Below, in pieces: positions 1-9,790 of a DNA stretch of 64,000 nucleotides (position 1 is the first letter of the stretch; every line of letters starts with the position of its first letter). Made by a program: the position numbers and the translations under genes. Source of the DNA: Nonomuraea aurantiaca (GTDB lineage Bacteria > Actinomycetota > Actinomycetes > Streptosporangiales > Streptosporangiaceae); the NCBI RefSeq assembly GCF_020215705.1, contig NZ_JAIWNB010000033.1, positions 43,522 to 107,521 on the forward strand, given 5' to 3'. The notes under the pieces were generated by a model. It had not been told where the DNA came from. It did not search any database and saw nothing but the letters and a program-made list of their open reading frames with translations.

Positions 1-288
1 ATCACATCCTTCATGAAGAAGGAGCGCATGCAGGGCCTGGCCACCGTCGCGCTCAACATCACCACCCGGCCCGACATCCCCGCTCCCGAGCAGCTCGCCG
101 ACATCGCGAGGCAGCTGACCGACAAGCCCGTCACCCCCTTCTACGAGGGCCTCGACACCCTCGGCACCTACCCCGTCGAGGTGTTCGAGCCGACACACAC
201 GGAATTCCTTAGCGGCAAGATCACCGCTGCTGAGTTCGCGACCAAGCTCGGGGAGAAGCAGGCGGCGTTCTGGAAGAAGAACTCCTGA
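1..288 (+). CDS. C-terminal part of an ABC sugar-binding protein (5' end outside window)
   Basis: The reading frame is open from base 1 and ends in TGA at 286-288, so only about the last 95 residues of a larger protein are seen. The visible part is helix-rich and ends in a Lys/Glu-rich tail (LGEKQAAFWKKNS), as in family-1 extracellular solute-binding proteins of sugar importers. The stop codon overlaps the ATG of the next permease gene (TGATG), so the genes are translationally coupled. The identification rests mainly on position in front of two sugar permease genes. The true protein would be a secreted lipoprotein of roughly 420 aa. Confidence 0.75.
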   Translation: MTSFMKKERMQGLATVALNITTRPDIPAPEQLADIARQLTDKPVTPFYEGLDTLGTYPVEVFEPTHTEFLSGKITAAEFATKLGEKQAAFWKKNS

Positions 289-1220
289 TGGCCGTGCTCG
301 TCCGAGAGCACGCCAGGCTCCACCGGCCCCATGGGCCTTCGATCAGCCGGCAGCGGCGGCGGGCCTTCCTCGTCCTTACCCTGCCGGCGGTGATCCTCTA
401 CACGATCTTCTTCGTCGGGCCGACGCTCGCCTCGTTCTGGGTGAGCCTGCACGCCTGGGACGGCGTCACCGAGATGCGCTGGCGCGGGCTGGGCAACTAC
501 GCGCTGCTGCTGGAGGACGAGGTGTTCCTCGCGGCCTTCCGCAACACGCTGGCCATCCTCCTGGCCGGCGGCCTGCTGGTCTTCCTACTCAGCTTCGCCC
601 TCCTGCTCGGCATGCGGGCGATGGCCGGTCGCCGGTTCGCCCGGTCGGTGATCTTCTTCCCGAACATCATCGCGCCGATCGTGCTGTCGGTGCTGTGGGG
701 GTTCCTCTTCTCCACCGGCGGCCTGGTCGACGCGGCGCTGAGCGGAATGGGCCTCGACCCGCCCAACTGGCTGGGCGATCACCTGTTCCTGGTCATCTTC
801 CTCGGGCTGATCTGGACCCACACCGGCTTCTACGTCACCATCCTGATGGCCGCCACCGACCGGATCCCCCGCTACTTCTACGAGGCCGCCGAACTCGACG
901 GGGCCGGGCCGCTGCAGCAGTTCAGGCACATCACCATGCCGCTGACCTGGGACGTGGTGTCCACTGCCGCCGTCATCTGGACCATCTCCTCGCTGAAGGT
1001 CTTCGACTTCATCTACGCCTTCGGCGGGACCTCCAACGACCTGCCGCCGATTCACACCTGGAACACCGCTGTGTTCATCTACGCCCAGACGTTCGGCGGA
1101 AGGGTGCCCGCCTACAGCTTCGGGTACGCGTCGGCTTCCGCGGTGGTCACGCTGGTGTCGATCGTCATCTTCGTCCTCCTGCTCCGCCGGGTGATACGCC
1201 GTGATCCGATTCAGTTCTAG
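288..1220 (+). CDS. Sugar ABC transporter permease, MalF type
   Basis: This 310-aa polytopic membrane protein has about six hydrophobic segments, beginning near residue 25. The cytoplasmic EAA loop that contacts the ATPase is seen at about residue 199 (EAAELDGAGP, then a conserved MPL). The family forms one half of the heterodimeric channel of carbohydrate uptake (CUT1) importers. Its ATG overlaps the stop of the binding-protein gene, and its 3' end overlaps the next permease by 20 bases, so this is a tight operon. No ATPase gene is visible; CUT1 systems often use a shared MsiK-type ATPase encoded elsewhere. The sugar cannot be deduced from the sequence. Confidence 0.9.
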   Translation: MAVLVREHARLHRPHGPSISRQRRRAFLVLTLPAVILYTIFFVGPTLASFWVSLHAWDGVTEMRWRGLGNYALLLEDEVFLAAFRNTLAILLAGGLLVFLLSFALLLGMRAMAGRRFARSVIFFPNIIAPIVLSVLWGFLFSTGGLVDAALSGMGLDPPNWLGDHLFLVIFLGLIWTHTGFYVTILMAATDRIPRYFYEAAELDGAGPLQQFRHITMPLTWDVVSTAAVIWTISSLKVFDFIYAFGGTSNDLPPIHTWNTAVFIYAQTFGGRVPAYSFGYASASAVVTLVSIVIFVLLLRRVIRRDPIQF

Positions 1221-2016
1221 GGGCGCCATCTGGCTGATGGTGGTCGTGAACCTTACCGTCCTGGCCTGGATGCTGGTCACCTCGCTGCGCGAGCATCGTG
1301 AGATCTTCGCCCGGCCCTTCGACTGGCCCACCTTCGCCTGGGGCAACTACGCCAAGGCGTGGCAGAGCGCCGACTTCGGGGTCGCGGCGGGCAACTCGCT
1401 GCTGCTGGTCGCCACGGCCGCTGTGGCGGTCGTGATCGTCGCCGCGCCAGCTGGGTACGCCCTAGGGCGGGGCGTCGGACGCGCCGCCGCCTCGCTCACC
1501 CTGTACTTCGCGCTCGGCATCGGCGTCCCTGTCCAGGTCATCGTGATTCCGCTGTTCGTGCTCATGGAACGGTTGTCCCTGGTGAACAACCTGTTCGGGC
1601 TGTTCCTGCTCTACGTGGCGGTGTCGCTGCCGTTCACGGTCTTCCTGCTGACCGGCTACTTCGCCTCGCTGCCGGCCGAATTGGAGGAAGCCGCGGCGAT
1701 CGACGGCGCGTCACGGCTGCGCGCTTTCTGGACGATCATGTTGCCGCTGGCGCGGTCCGGGCTGATCACCGCATTCACCCTCAACGCCATCGGGCTGTGG
1801 AACGAGGCGTTCCTCGCCCTGGTCTTCGTGCAGAGCACCGGCAAGCAGACGCTGCCCCTCGCGCTGCTCGGATTCCTGGCCAAGCAGCAGTACAGCGGCG
1901 CCGACTACGGCGTGCTCTTCGCGGGCGTGGCCATGCTCGTACTGCCGATGCTGCTGCTCTACGTCTGGCTTGGCCGGCGCATCATCGAGGGCATGACGCT
2001 CGGCGCCGGAAAGTGA
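1201..2016 (+). CDS. Sugar ABC transporter permease, MalG type
   Basis: This 271-aa inner-membrane permease starts at GTG 1201, inside the end of the preceding permease gene. The EAA loop lies near residue 162 (EEAAAIDGAS, followed by MLPLARSG). Six hydrophobic helices are evident, with a periplasmic loop after the first. It is the expected second channel subunit of a CUT1 importer. Seventeen bases separate it from the DUF5107 gene, which begins behind a good AAGGAG site, so the four genes probably form one transcript for uptake and processing of a carbohydrate. Confidence 0.9.
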   Translation: MIRFSSRGAIWLMVVVNLTVLAWMLVTSLREHREIFARPFDWPTFAWGNYAKAWQSADFGVAAGNSLLLVATAAVAVVIVAAPAGYALGRGVGRAAASLTLYFALGIGVPVQVIVIPLFVLMERLSLVNNLFGLFLLYVAVSLPFTVFLLTGYFASLPAELEEAAAIDGASRLRAFWTIMLPLARSGLITAFTLNAIGLWNEAFLALVFVQSTGKQTLPLALLGFLAKQQYSGADYGVLFAGVAMLVLPMLLLYVWLGRRIIEGMTLGAGK

Positions 2017-2032
2017 TCAAGGAGCTCGCCGC

Positions 2033-3898
2033 ATGAGAAGAGAAGGTCTCGACCTGCCCGTCGCCGAGCCGGGCCCCGCCAGCCCTCTGCCGATCCTGCG
2101 GGACAACGGGGTACGGGTGGACACCAGGGCCGCCGACCCCGCCATGGCCGCCGGCATCGCCTACGGCCAGCCGTTCAGCCTGCTGCCGTACGGCATGCAG
2201 GACGACTACCGGCGAGAGCGCCGGGTGCGCCGGGTGGACAGCATCGTCCTGGAGAACGAGTGGCTCAGCGCCACGTTCCTGCCCGGCTTCGGCGGGCGGT
2301 TGTGGTCGCTGGTGCACCGGCCCACAGGCCGCGAACTGCTGTTCCGCAACCCGATCCTGCAGCCGGCCAACCTGGCGTTGCGGGGCGCGTGGTTCTCCGG
2401 CGGCGTCGAGTGGAACCTCGGCGCGACCGGACACTGGCCGTTGACCTGTGCGCCCCTGCACACCGCCCGGGTGGACGAGGGGTTGCGCATGTGGGAGTAC
2501 GAGCGGATGCGCGGCCTGGTCGTGCAACTGGACGTACAGCTCCCACCGGGGTCTGCGGTGCTCCTGGTGCACGTACGCCTGCATAACCCGCACATGAGGG
2601 ACGTGCCTGCCTACTGGTGGTCGAACATCGCCGTACCGGAGACGCCCGGCCTGCGGGTGATCGCGCCCGCCGACCACGCCTACCACGTCGACCACACCGA
2701 CACCCTGCACCACGTGCCCTTCCCCCGCTGGAAGGGCACCGACCGCAGCTACACCACCCGAGCCGCGGGAGCCGCCGACTTCTTCTTCGACATCTCCGAG
2801 CGGCCCTGGATCGCCGCACTCGACGAGACCGGAAGCGGCCTCGTCCACACATCCACCCGCCGGTTGAGCGGCCGCAAGCTCTTCCACTGGGGCACCTCTC
2901 ACGGCGGGAGGCGCTGGCAGGAATGGCTGAACGGCCCGGACGCGCACTACCTGGAGATACAGGCGGGTCTCGCCCGCACCCAGCTTGAGCATCTACCGCT
3001 GCCCGCCGGTGCGACCTGGTCGTGGACGGAGGCCTACGGCCTGTTGCGCGCCGACCCCGATGTGGTCCACGGCCCTTGGGACCAGGCCAGGGGCGCGGTG
3101 GAGAAGGCCGTGACCGGACTGCTGCCCGAGGCGACATTGGAGGCGCGGCACCGATGGCTGGCCCATACTTCCAGGCGCGCCCCCTCCGACATCCGCTATG
3201 GAGACTCGGGCTGGGGGGCTCTGCAACGGCGGGCGTCGGTGCTCCCCCATGACGACGCGACGCCGTTCGGAGACGAGACGCTCGGAGCCGACCAGCAGCC
3301 GTGGCTGCGCGTGCTGGAGACCGGCCTGCTGCCCATCCAGGAGCCCCCTGCTCCCCCGGTGATCGGCCGGCCGTGGCTCGGCCTGCTCGAGAGCACCGCG
3401 GCGGACTGGCACGCGTACTACCATCTGGGGCTGCTCCGCTACGCGGAGGGCGACGTCGAAGGCGCCCGCGCCGCCTGGCGGACCTCTGGGGACAACCCGT
3501 GGGCGGCGCGCTGTATGGCCGAGACCGACCTGCTGGCCGGCGACCCGGCCACCGCCGCCGATCGGCTTCGGACGGCGCTGGCGCTGGCCCCCGGCCTTCG
3601 CCAGCTGGCGGTCGAAACCCTGGCCGCGCTGCTCCTGGCCGGCCGGCCGCAGGAAGCGCTGGCGCTGACCGACCGGCTGCCGCATCGCGACCACGGCCGG
3701 ATCCGGCTCCTGCGCTGCAGAGCCGCCATCGCGGCCGGGTGCCCCGAGATCGCGGCCGCAATCCTGCGCGACGGGATGGAGGTGCCAGACCTGCGAGAAG
3801 GCGAGGACTCCCTGCACCAGGTCTGGACCGATTGCCAGCGTGCCCTCGACACCGACGAGCCGTTCCCGCCGAGGTACGACTTCCGTATGAAGCCCTGA
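2033..3898 (+). CDS. DUF5107 domain protein with C-terminal TPR-like region
   Basis: This 621-aa cytoplasmic protein has no signal peptide; ATG 2033 follows AAGGAG at about 2020. Residues 60-330 resemble DUF5107, a galactose-mutarotase-like beta-sandwich family (segments such as FLPGFGGRLWSL, FSGGVEWNLG, PAYWWSNIAVPET). Residues about 445-600 are Ala/Leu-rich helical pairs that look like tetratricopeptide repeats (LLRYAEGDVEGARAAWR). Family members sit next to sugar ABC transporters and glycosidases and are presumed to bind or act on carbohydrates; the exact activity is not established. Its position as last gene of the importer operon supports a role in handling the imported sugar. Confidence 0.85.
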   Translation: MRREGLDLPVAEPGPASPLPILRDNGVRVDTRAADPAMAAGIAYGQPFSLLPYGMQDDYRRERRVRRVDSIVLENEWLSATFLPGFGGRLWSLVHRPTGRELLFRNPILQPANLALRGAWFSGGVEWNLGATGHWPLTCAPLHTARVDEGLRMWEYERMRGLVVQLDVQLPPGSAVLLVHVRLHNPHMRDVPAYWWSNIAVPETPGLRVIAPADHAYHVDHTDTLHHVPFPRWKGTDRSYTTRAAGAADFFFDISERPWIAALDETGSGLVHTSTRRLSGRKLFHWGTSHGGRRWQEWLNGPDAHYLEIQAGLARTQLEHLPLPAGATWSWTEAYGLLRADPDVVHGPWDQARGAVEKAVTGLLPEATLEARHRWLAHTSRRAPSDIRYGDSGWGALQRRASVLPHDDATPFGDETLGADQQPWLRVLETGLLPIQEPPAPPVIGRPWLGLLESTAADWHAYYHLGLLRYAEGDVEGARAAWRTSGDNPWAARCMAETDLLAGDPATAADRLRTALALAPGLRQLAVETLAALLLAGRPQEALALTDRLPHRDHGRIRLLRCRAAIAAGCPEIAAAILRDGMEVPDLREGEDSLHQVWTDCQRALDTDEPFPPRYDFRMKP

Positions 3899-4181
3899 CC
3901 TCGCACATCACCGACCTGGATGGACAGCGGCGGGAAAGAGGCGACGCATGGCAGATGTGACGCTTGCCGTCGCGTCCTGCCGGTCGCTAACTTGGCACTG
4001 CGTCTGCGGTATGGCGGAACGGCTTGGGCAAGCTCCGATTCGACCGGCTCTCGGCTGCGTGACAGAACGACGGTCCGGCCTTCTCGAGTGTTCATCGCCA
4101 CCGACGATTTCTTCGGCTGGGCCATCCTGAGATCGGCACGGCGAGGCGATGCCGACTTGTCAGTAAGGGAGGCCGGGCATC
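3899..4181. other. Intergenic stretch without a convincing gene
   Basis: About 280 bases lie between the DUF5107 gene and the sensor-kinase remnant. Open frames exist, but their translations are Arg/Ser-rich without recognizable domains or ribosome sites. I see no clear terminator hairpin. Confidence 0.5.
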
Positions 4182-4470
4182 CCGCAGAACGAGTTGTATG
4201 CGGACTTTTCATCCGCGTTCGTGCGAGATTTGGAAGAGCTTCTCGCAACGTGGTCCTCGCGGACGGGGATCGCTGTGGAGACATGGGCGTGGCCGACCGA
4301 AGGGCTTCCTGATCACGTCGGCCAGATCGTCCACGCCACCATCCGTGGCGCCCTGGGAGAGGTGGAGCGGCAGCCGCCGGGGATCCGTACGGTCTCCATC
4401 GTCCTGACCCACGCCGCCGGCGGATTACGGCTGACCGTCGGCGATGACGGCGGCGGTGCGCCGCCTGCCC
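4182..4470 (+). pseudogene. Remnant of a NarL-type sensor histidine kinase (ATPase region)
   Basis: About 90 residues translate to a HATPase-like segment: DLEELLATWSSRTGIAVETW, then HATIRGALGEVERQ, and the glycine-rich LTVGDDGGG. This is the pattern seen just after the phosphoacceptor helices of NarL/DesK-type kinases. The upstream dimerization domain with its histidine is absent. Downstream of about 4470 the frame degenerates into unrelated sequence, although it stays open across the opposite-strand regulator gene. No start with a ribosome site precedes it. I interpret it as a decayed fragment; a response regulator partner is not present. Confidence 0.55.
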
Positions 4471-4652
4471 GGCGGCAGGCCAGGAGGGCGAAGGGAACCA
4501 CGGACGAGATCGTGGCGAAGCCGACGGGTCGGCCGGTTCCCGCCCAAGATGCGGTTCTCAGACCTCAAGGTAAGAGACTCCATGGCACGTGCCCGGCCGC
4601 CTGGCCTGCGCGCGCTGGGCACGTTCTCCCCGGTCAGGCCGGCGGGAAAGCG

Positions 4653-5747
4653 TCACTGACGTGCTCTCGCGGATCGCTGGCGCTGGCGATAGTCCGTCGG
4701 GGAGATGCCATGGCGCTTGACGAACTGCGCGCGCAGCACGCCGTTGGAACGGAACCCCACGCGGCCGGCGATCTCCCGGATCGACAGGGTCGTGGTCGCC
4801 AGCAGTTCTTCGGCGAGATCGAGCCTTTGACTGGTCAGCCACGCATACGGTGTGGTGCCGGTCGCGGACTGAAAGCGGCGGGCGAAGGTACGAGAGCTCA
4901 TCAAGGCCTGCTTGGCCAGCTCTCTGACCGTCAAGGGCTGGTTCAGGCGGGTGCGTGCCCAGGCAAGCAGATCGGCCAGGCGCGCGTCCTCGTCGTCGGC
5001 GAGCGACCGGGTGCCGATCTCCGCGGGGTCGGGGACATATTGTGTCTGCCCGCTCTCGCGACGTGGTGCGACCATCCATTCCCTGGCCACGGCGTTGGAA
5101 ACGGCCACGCCATGCTCACGACGCAGAAGATGCAGGCACATGTCGATGCCGGCGGCCGCGCCGGCGCCCGTGACCAACTGGCCTTCGTCCACGTACAGAG
5201 CGTCGGTCTCCACGGTGATCGTCGGATGACGGAGGGCCAGGACCCCGGACAAGGACCGACTCGTCGTGGCACGCCGGCCGCCGAGCAGGCCGGTCTCGGC
5301 CAGCAGGTACGAGCCCGCGCAGTAGGCCGCGACGAGGGCTCCCCGGTGGAAGGCGTCCACCAGTGCCTGATTGAGTGCCACGGACGCGGTGAGCGGGCGG
5401 CGCTCAGTGGGCAGCACGATGATCAGGTCGGCGTTCGCCATCGCCTCCAGCCCGTGCTTGACCTGCATGCACATGCCGACGTCGGTGTTCAGCACACCGG
5501 CGGCGTCGGAGCAGACGGAGAGCTCGAACCGGGGAAGTCCCATGTGGCTCCGGTCCGCGAAGAGGCCACTGATCGCGCTCAGCCCGAACGCGCTGACCCC
5601 GGAAGGGGCATAGGCGACCACGGAGCGGAAGGGCGTCTGCGGCTTCCTGACGAACAGCCCACGTAATCGGCGGCCTTCATGTAGGTGTCGCTGTAGCCCG
5701 GTTCGACTTATCGGGGACCACGGTGGTGATCCATCCATGAGCACCAT
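4653..5747 (-). CDS. GlxA-family AraC-type transcriptional regulator (DJ-1/PfpI domain plus HTH)
   Basis: This protein of about 364 aa starts at ATG 5747, preceded by GGAAGGAG with good spacing; an in-frame ATG at 5840 is possible but poorly supported. A DJ-1/PfpI-like amidotransferase fold spans about residues 41-210, with the nucleophile-elbow cysteine in YCAGSYLLAETGLL. The C-terminal 100 residues form the double helix-turn-helix of AraC/XylS proteins (RTFARRFQSATGTTPYAWL and LSIREIAGRVGFRSNGVLRAQF). Such GlxA-like proteins regulate catabolic genes in response to small nitrogenous or stress ligands. The 40-residue N-terminal extension is not typical, so the start deserves caution. The target is unknown. 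Confidence 0.85.
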   Translation of the reverse strand: MVLMDGSPPWSPISRTGLQRHLHEGRRLRGLFVRKPQTPFRSVVAYAPSGVSAFGLSAISGLFADRSHMGLPRFELSVCSDAAGVLNTDVGMCMQVKHGLEAMANADLIIVLPTERRPLTASVALNQALVDAFHRGALVAAYCAGSYLLAETGLLGGRRATTSRSLSGVLALRHPTITVETDALYVDEGQLVTGAGAAAGIDMCLHLLRREHGVAVSNAVAREWMVAPRRESGQTQYVPDPAEIGTRSLADDEDARLADLLAWARTRLNQPLTVRELAKQALMSSRTFARRFQSATGTTPYAWLTSQRLDLAEELLATTTLSIREIAGRVGFRSNGVLRAQFVKRHGISPTDYRQRQRSARARQ

Positions 5748-6415
5748 GGAATCTCCTTCCATACGAGGCGGAAGTCGCTGACCAACGCTGCTGATCACGG
5801 CGGGTACGGCAGCGGCACGGCTCGTCGATACGCGAAGCAATGCTGCGGAGGAAGGTCACCGTGAACACGAGTCGAAGGCACGATGAGCGTCGGCTCAGGA
5901 GTGGTGGTGTGGCCGGGCGGGTCCCGGGGGCTCACGTCACCTCATGTGTCGAGGGCGGCGAAGGACGTCTTGTCGGGTTCCGATACACCAAATAGGGCCG
6001 ATGCGCCTCGATACACCGGAAAGGCAGGTAGCCGGTGCCCTTTCCACGATCAGTACCTCAATCTTCGAACTTTTGTTCTAACAGGAGGCCTCGCGTGGAT
6101 CCATTCGTCGCTATCAGCCCCCCGCTACTCACATTTCTGCCACACGGTGTCGTCTTGACGTCGTTTGGCTGTCGTCTGACAATTCTCCGTCCAGCTCTCG
6201 GGAGGGAATTCCGCTCGGCTCGCCGGGGGCTGCCGCCGCACTAAGGCGCTCGGCCGAAGCGATTGCGCCGTGAAAGTGCAGCGCACGCGCGGGTGGGCGC
6301 CATCACCGTGATGTCCGGGACGGCGAGGTCCAGGTCGGGCCGGAGCGCGGATCACCCCTTTCACGGCACCTTCCTCATGCTGCGGACTCCAGGAGAAATG
6401 TGGCATCGTTCCTGC
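5748..6415. other. Intergenic region between divergent regulator genes
   Basis: About 670 bases separate the minus-strand GlxA-type gene from the plus-strand SARP gene. Small frames here lack ribosome sites and family resemblance. The segment from about 6050 to 6200 is less GC-rich than its surroundings and probably holds promoters of the SARP gene, but I cannot point to a specific -35/-10 pair. Confidence 0.4.
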
Positions 6416-9400
6416 ATGGGGACGTGGTTCGGTGTGCTTGGCAACCTTGAGGTGGTGCGCGAGGGGGTCCCGCTGGCCGTGCCGGCGCTCAAGCAGCGCA
6501 TCGCCCTGGCCACCTTGCTCCTGCAGGCCAACCAGCACGTGTCGTTCGACCAGCTGGCCGAACGGATGTGGGACGGGCGCGAAACCCCCGACGATGCGCG
6601 CGGTGCCGTTCAGACACACATCGGCAGATTGCGACGTACCCTGCTCGACCGTGGTGGCGACCAGCAGCTGATCCACACCCGTGACGAGGGGTACGTACTC
6701 AAGCTGGCGGCGGAGGACCTCGACGTCACCGTCTTCTTAGATCTCGTCGGCCGAGCCAAGCGAGCGGGCCAGGCCGGCGACGAGGCTGCCGAGGCCGACC
6801 TGCTCCAGCGGGCATTGGCTCTGTGGCGCGGCCCCGCCCTGGTCGACGTGCCGTCGGAGTCGCTGTACCGTGATCACGTCCTGGTGCTGGACGAGCAGCG
6901 AGTACAGGTGCTGGAACGCTGGTTCGAGCTGGGGCTGCGCTCGGGCCGCCATGAGGAGATGGTCGTGGGCCTCAGAGCGGCCACGTCGGCGCATCCGATG
7001 CGTGAGCGGCTGTGGGCTCAGCTCATGCTCGCGCTCTATCGGTCAGGTCTGCAGGCCGAGGCGCTCCAGGCGTACCAGAGGGTCGGCGAGGTGCTCCGGC
7101 AGGAGCTGGGGGTCGATCCCAGCGACGAGCTGCGCAAGCTGCATCACGGCATCCTGACCGGCGATCGTGTCCTGCTGACGCTTCCTGGGCCGGGCAGCGA
7201 AGCAGCCGTTCCCGGACAGCCGGAGGCCAAGGCCGCCGACTCCGTCTCCGCCCCGCCTCCCCGGCAGCTGCCCGCTGACATCGCGCACTTCACCGGCCGT
7301 CTCGCCCAGTTGGCGACGCTGGAGAAACTGCTGCCCGTGCCCGGCGGGCAGCCTTCGCGGCCGATCATCCTTGACGGCACCGCGGGGGTGGGCAAGACCG
7401 CCCTGGCCGTCCATTGGGCGCACCTGGCCGGCGACCACTTCCCCGACGGCCAGCTCTACCTCGATCTCCGCGGCTTCGGACCCGGTGCGCCGCTCGAGCC
7501 CGCCGCCGCCTTGGAGACGCTGCTGCGCGCCCTGGGTGTCGTGGCGGAGCTCCCTGCCGAGTTGGACGCGCGATCGGCGCTGTTGCGCACTCAGATGGCG
7601 CGGCGGCGCACCCTGATACTGCTCGACAACGCCCGCGACGAGGCACAGGTGCGCCCTCTGCTTCCCGGCGGGGAATCGCAGGTGCTGATCACCAGCCGCA
7701 ACCAGCTGCGGGGACTGATCGCCCGGGAGGGCGCCTTCCGCGTCACCCTTGACGTCTTCTTGCCGGATGAAGCCCATTCCCTGCTGGCCGCGCTCTTGGA
7801 CGAGGCACGCCTGCATGCCGCTCCACAGGCGGAGACGGAACTGGGCGAACTGTGCTCGCGTCTCCCCCTTGCTCTCAGCATCGCGGCGGCCAACCTCGAC
7901 GCCAGCCCGCACCTGAGCCTGGCCGACTACGTGTGCGAGCTTCGCAAAGGCAACCGACTGGCCGCCCTGCAGGCCGGGAGCGACCAGGCGGCTGCCGTGC
8001 GTGCCACCTTGGACCTGTCCTACACCGCCCTGCCCGAGGAGCAGCGCAGGCTGTTCCGCCTGCTTGGGCTGGTTCCTGGTGCGGACTTCACCCCGGAGGC
8101 CACGGCCGCCCTGACCGGCTGCACGACGGCCGAGGCAAGACGAAGGCTGGACCAGCTCGCCTCCTTCCACCTGATCCGCATGCACGGCCCCGGCCGCTAC
8201 ACCTTCCATGACCTGCTCCGCCTCTACGCCGCCGAGCGCGCACAGTCCGACGAAACCGCCGACGAACTGCAGGAAGCCAGGCGGCGCCTCTACAGCTGGC
8301 ACCTCCACAGCGTTCTGGCCGCCGCCCGGCTCCTCCAGCCCTATTGGGTACGGCTGCCGCCACCCCCGCTCGTGGATGCCGTGAAACCCGTGGTCTTCGA
8401 CACCAAGGAGGGCGCCGTAGCCTGGCTGGAGGCCGAGCACGTCAATCTGGTGGCGATGATCCATGACGCGATGCAGCACGGTCCGCGCGAGAACGTGTGG
8501 CTGCTGACGGACGCGCTGCGCGGCTACTTCTGGATGAGCAGACGCCTGGAGGACTGGCTGGCCTGTGCCCAGGCCGCCCTGGCCGCCGCCGTCGCGGCCG
8601 GCGATCCGGCGGCCGAGGCGGTGATTCAGCTGAGTCTGGCCAACGCGCAAACGTTCCAGGATCGGCCTGAGCGGTCGATGGTATCGTATGCGCGCGCCCT
8701 GTCGCTGGCAGAGGAGATCTCCTGGCTGGGCTGCCAGGCCATCGCCCTCGCCGGGCTGGCCAACGCCCATCTGCGGCTGGGGTATCCGCAGCAGGCGGTC
8801 GAACACCTCAACAGAGCTCTCACCCGGCGAACCGATCACGAACATGGCAGGGAGTCGTACCTCAACAACCTGGCGGTCGCCTACCACCAGCTGGGGCAGC
8901 TGGAGCTCGCCCTTGACCACCTCGGGCAGGCCCTGGACCTCACCACGGATAGCCCCGCCGTCTTCTGCAACCTGGGAGAGGTCTGCCACAGCCTGGGACG
9001 GCTCGGCGAGGCGGTCAGGCATCTCAACGAGGGTCTCTCCCTTAACCACCAGCAGGGTAACCGCGGCGGGGAACTGGAGTGCCTGGTCCTGCTGGCAGCC
9101 GTTCACTGCGATCTCGGGCACTACCCCAAGGCCTTCGATCTTGCTGCTCAGGCGCTGGCGATGAGCCAGGACCTGGAGGACCGTCTCCTCCAGGCCGGCG
9201 CCTTGAACGTCATGGGCGCGGTCCATCACGATCTCGGCCGATACCACCAGGCACTGGAATGCCGCCAGCAGGCGCTCGACGCGTCGAAACAGGGGAACAA
9301 TCGCCACCCCGAAGTGACCAGCCTGATCGGCCTGGCCAAGGCCGCCAGGAGTCTCGGCCGCCTCCCGGAAGCCGCCGCACACGCCGAGCAGGCGTACGCG

Positions 9401-9727
9401 ATCGCCCGCGACCGCTCCTTCCGCGTGCTGGAGGGCCTGGCTCTGACCGCGCTCGCGGAGGTCGGCATCGCCCGTGGCGAGCGAGCCGAAGCCATCATCC
9501 AGGCGAAGCAGGCCGTTGACCTGCATCGCACGACAGGCCACCGCCTCGGTGAGGCCCGAGCCCTTCGGGCGCTCGGCGAAGCCCTCTACCAGGAGGGCGA
9601 CGTCCGCACTGCGGCGCCGTACTGGCGGGATGCGCTCGCGCTGTTCTCCGCGGTCGGCAGCCCCGAGGCCGCCGACGTCAACCTCCTCATCCAGGAGGAG
9701 GGCAATGATCAGCGCCGCGAGACGTGA
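6416..9727 (+). CDS. SARP-family regulator with NB-ARC ATPase and TPR repeats (AfsR-like)
   Basis: This protein of about 1103 aa starts at ATG 6416, giving the usual SARP beginning (MGTWFGVLGNLEV); ATG 6398 is an alternative six codons upstream. Domain order: OmpR-type winged helix (about 1-95), bacterial transcriptional activation domain (about 100-245, e.g. ALWRGPALVDVPSESLY), an NB-ARC/STAND ATPase with Walker A GTAGVGKTALA near residue 320, and C-terminal tetratricopeptide repeats from about 770 on. Family members such as AfsR switch on secondary-metabolite genes, with the ATPase and TPR part acting as a sensing switch. No biosynthetic cluster is visible here, so its target may be distant. 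It converges with the downstream sigma-factor gene. Confidence 0.92.
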   Translation: MGTWFGVLGNLEVVREGVPLAVPALKQRIALATLLLQANQHVSFDQLAERMWDGRETPDDARGAVQTHIGRLRRTLLDRGGDQQLIHTRDEGYVLKLAAEDLDVTVFLDLVGRAKRAGQAGDEAAEADLLQRALALWRGPALVDVPSESLYRDHVLVLDEQRVQVLERWFELGLRSGRHEEMVVGLRAATSAHPMRERLWAQLMLALYRSGLQAEALQAYQRVGEVLRQELGVDPSDELRKLHHGILTGDRVLLTLPGPGSEAAVPGQPEAKAADSVSAPPPRQLPADIAHFTGRLAQLATLEKLLPVPGGQPSRPIILDGTAGVGKTALAVHWAHLAGDHFPDGQLYLDLRGFGPGAPLEPAAALETLLRALGVVAELPAELDARSALLRTQMARRRTLILLDNARDEAQVRPLLPGGESQVLITSRNQLRGLIAREGAFRVTLDVFLPDEAHSLLAALLDEARLHAAPQAETELGELCSRLPLALSIAAANLDASPHLSLADYVCELRKGNRLAALQAGSDQAAAVRATLDLSYTALPEEQRRLFRLLGLVPGADFTPEATAALTGCTTAEARRRLDQLASFHLIRMHGPGRYTFHDLLRLYAAERAQSDETADELQEARRRLYSWHLHSVLAAARLLQPYWVRLPPPPLVDAVKPVVFDTKEGAVAWLEAEHVNLVAMIHDAMQHGPRENVWLLTDALRGYFWMSRRLEDWLACAQAALAAAVAAGDPAAEAVIQLSLANAQTFQDRPERSMVSYARALSLAEEISWLGCQAIALAGLANAHLRLGYPQQAVEHLNRALTRRTDHEHGRESYLNNLAVAYHQLGQLELALDHLGQALDLTTDSPAVFCNLGEVCHSLGRLGEAVRHLNEGLSLNHQQGNRGGELECLVLLAAVHCDLGHYPKAFDLAAQALAMSQDLEDRLLQAGALNVMGAVHHDLGRYHQALECRQQALDASKQGNNRHPEVTSLIGLAKAARSLGRLPEAAAHAEQAYAIARDRSFRVLEGLALTALAEVGIARGERAEAIIQAKQAVDLHRTTGHRLGEARALRALGEALYQEGDVRTAAPYWRDALALFSAVGSPEAADVNLLIQEEGNDQRRET

Positions 9728-9790
9728 TGATCCGGAGAGAACCCACTGCACGTCGTCGTGATGGTGAGCGTAGGCGTGGTGGCCGGCGTA

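Noticed and set aside
2265..3911. A 548-codon minus-strand frame under the DUF5107 gene
   Set aside because: Arg/Pro/Ser-rich shadow of the strongly supported plus-strand gene.
7043..9751. A 902-codon open frame on the minus strand opposite the SARP gene
   Set aside because: It is a shadow of the GC-rich plus-strand gene: no ribosome site, no domain, and composition dictated by the opposite frame.
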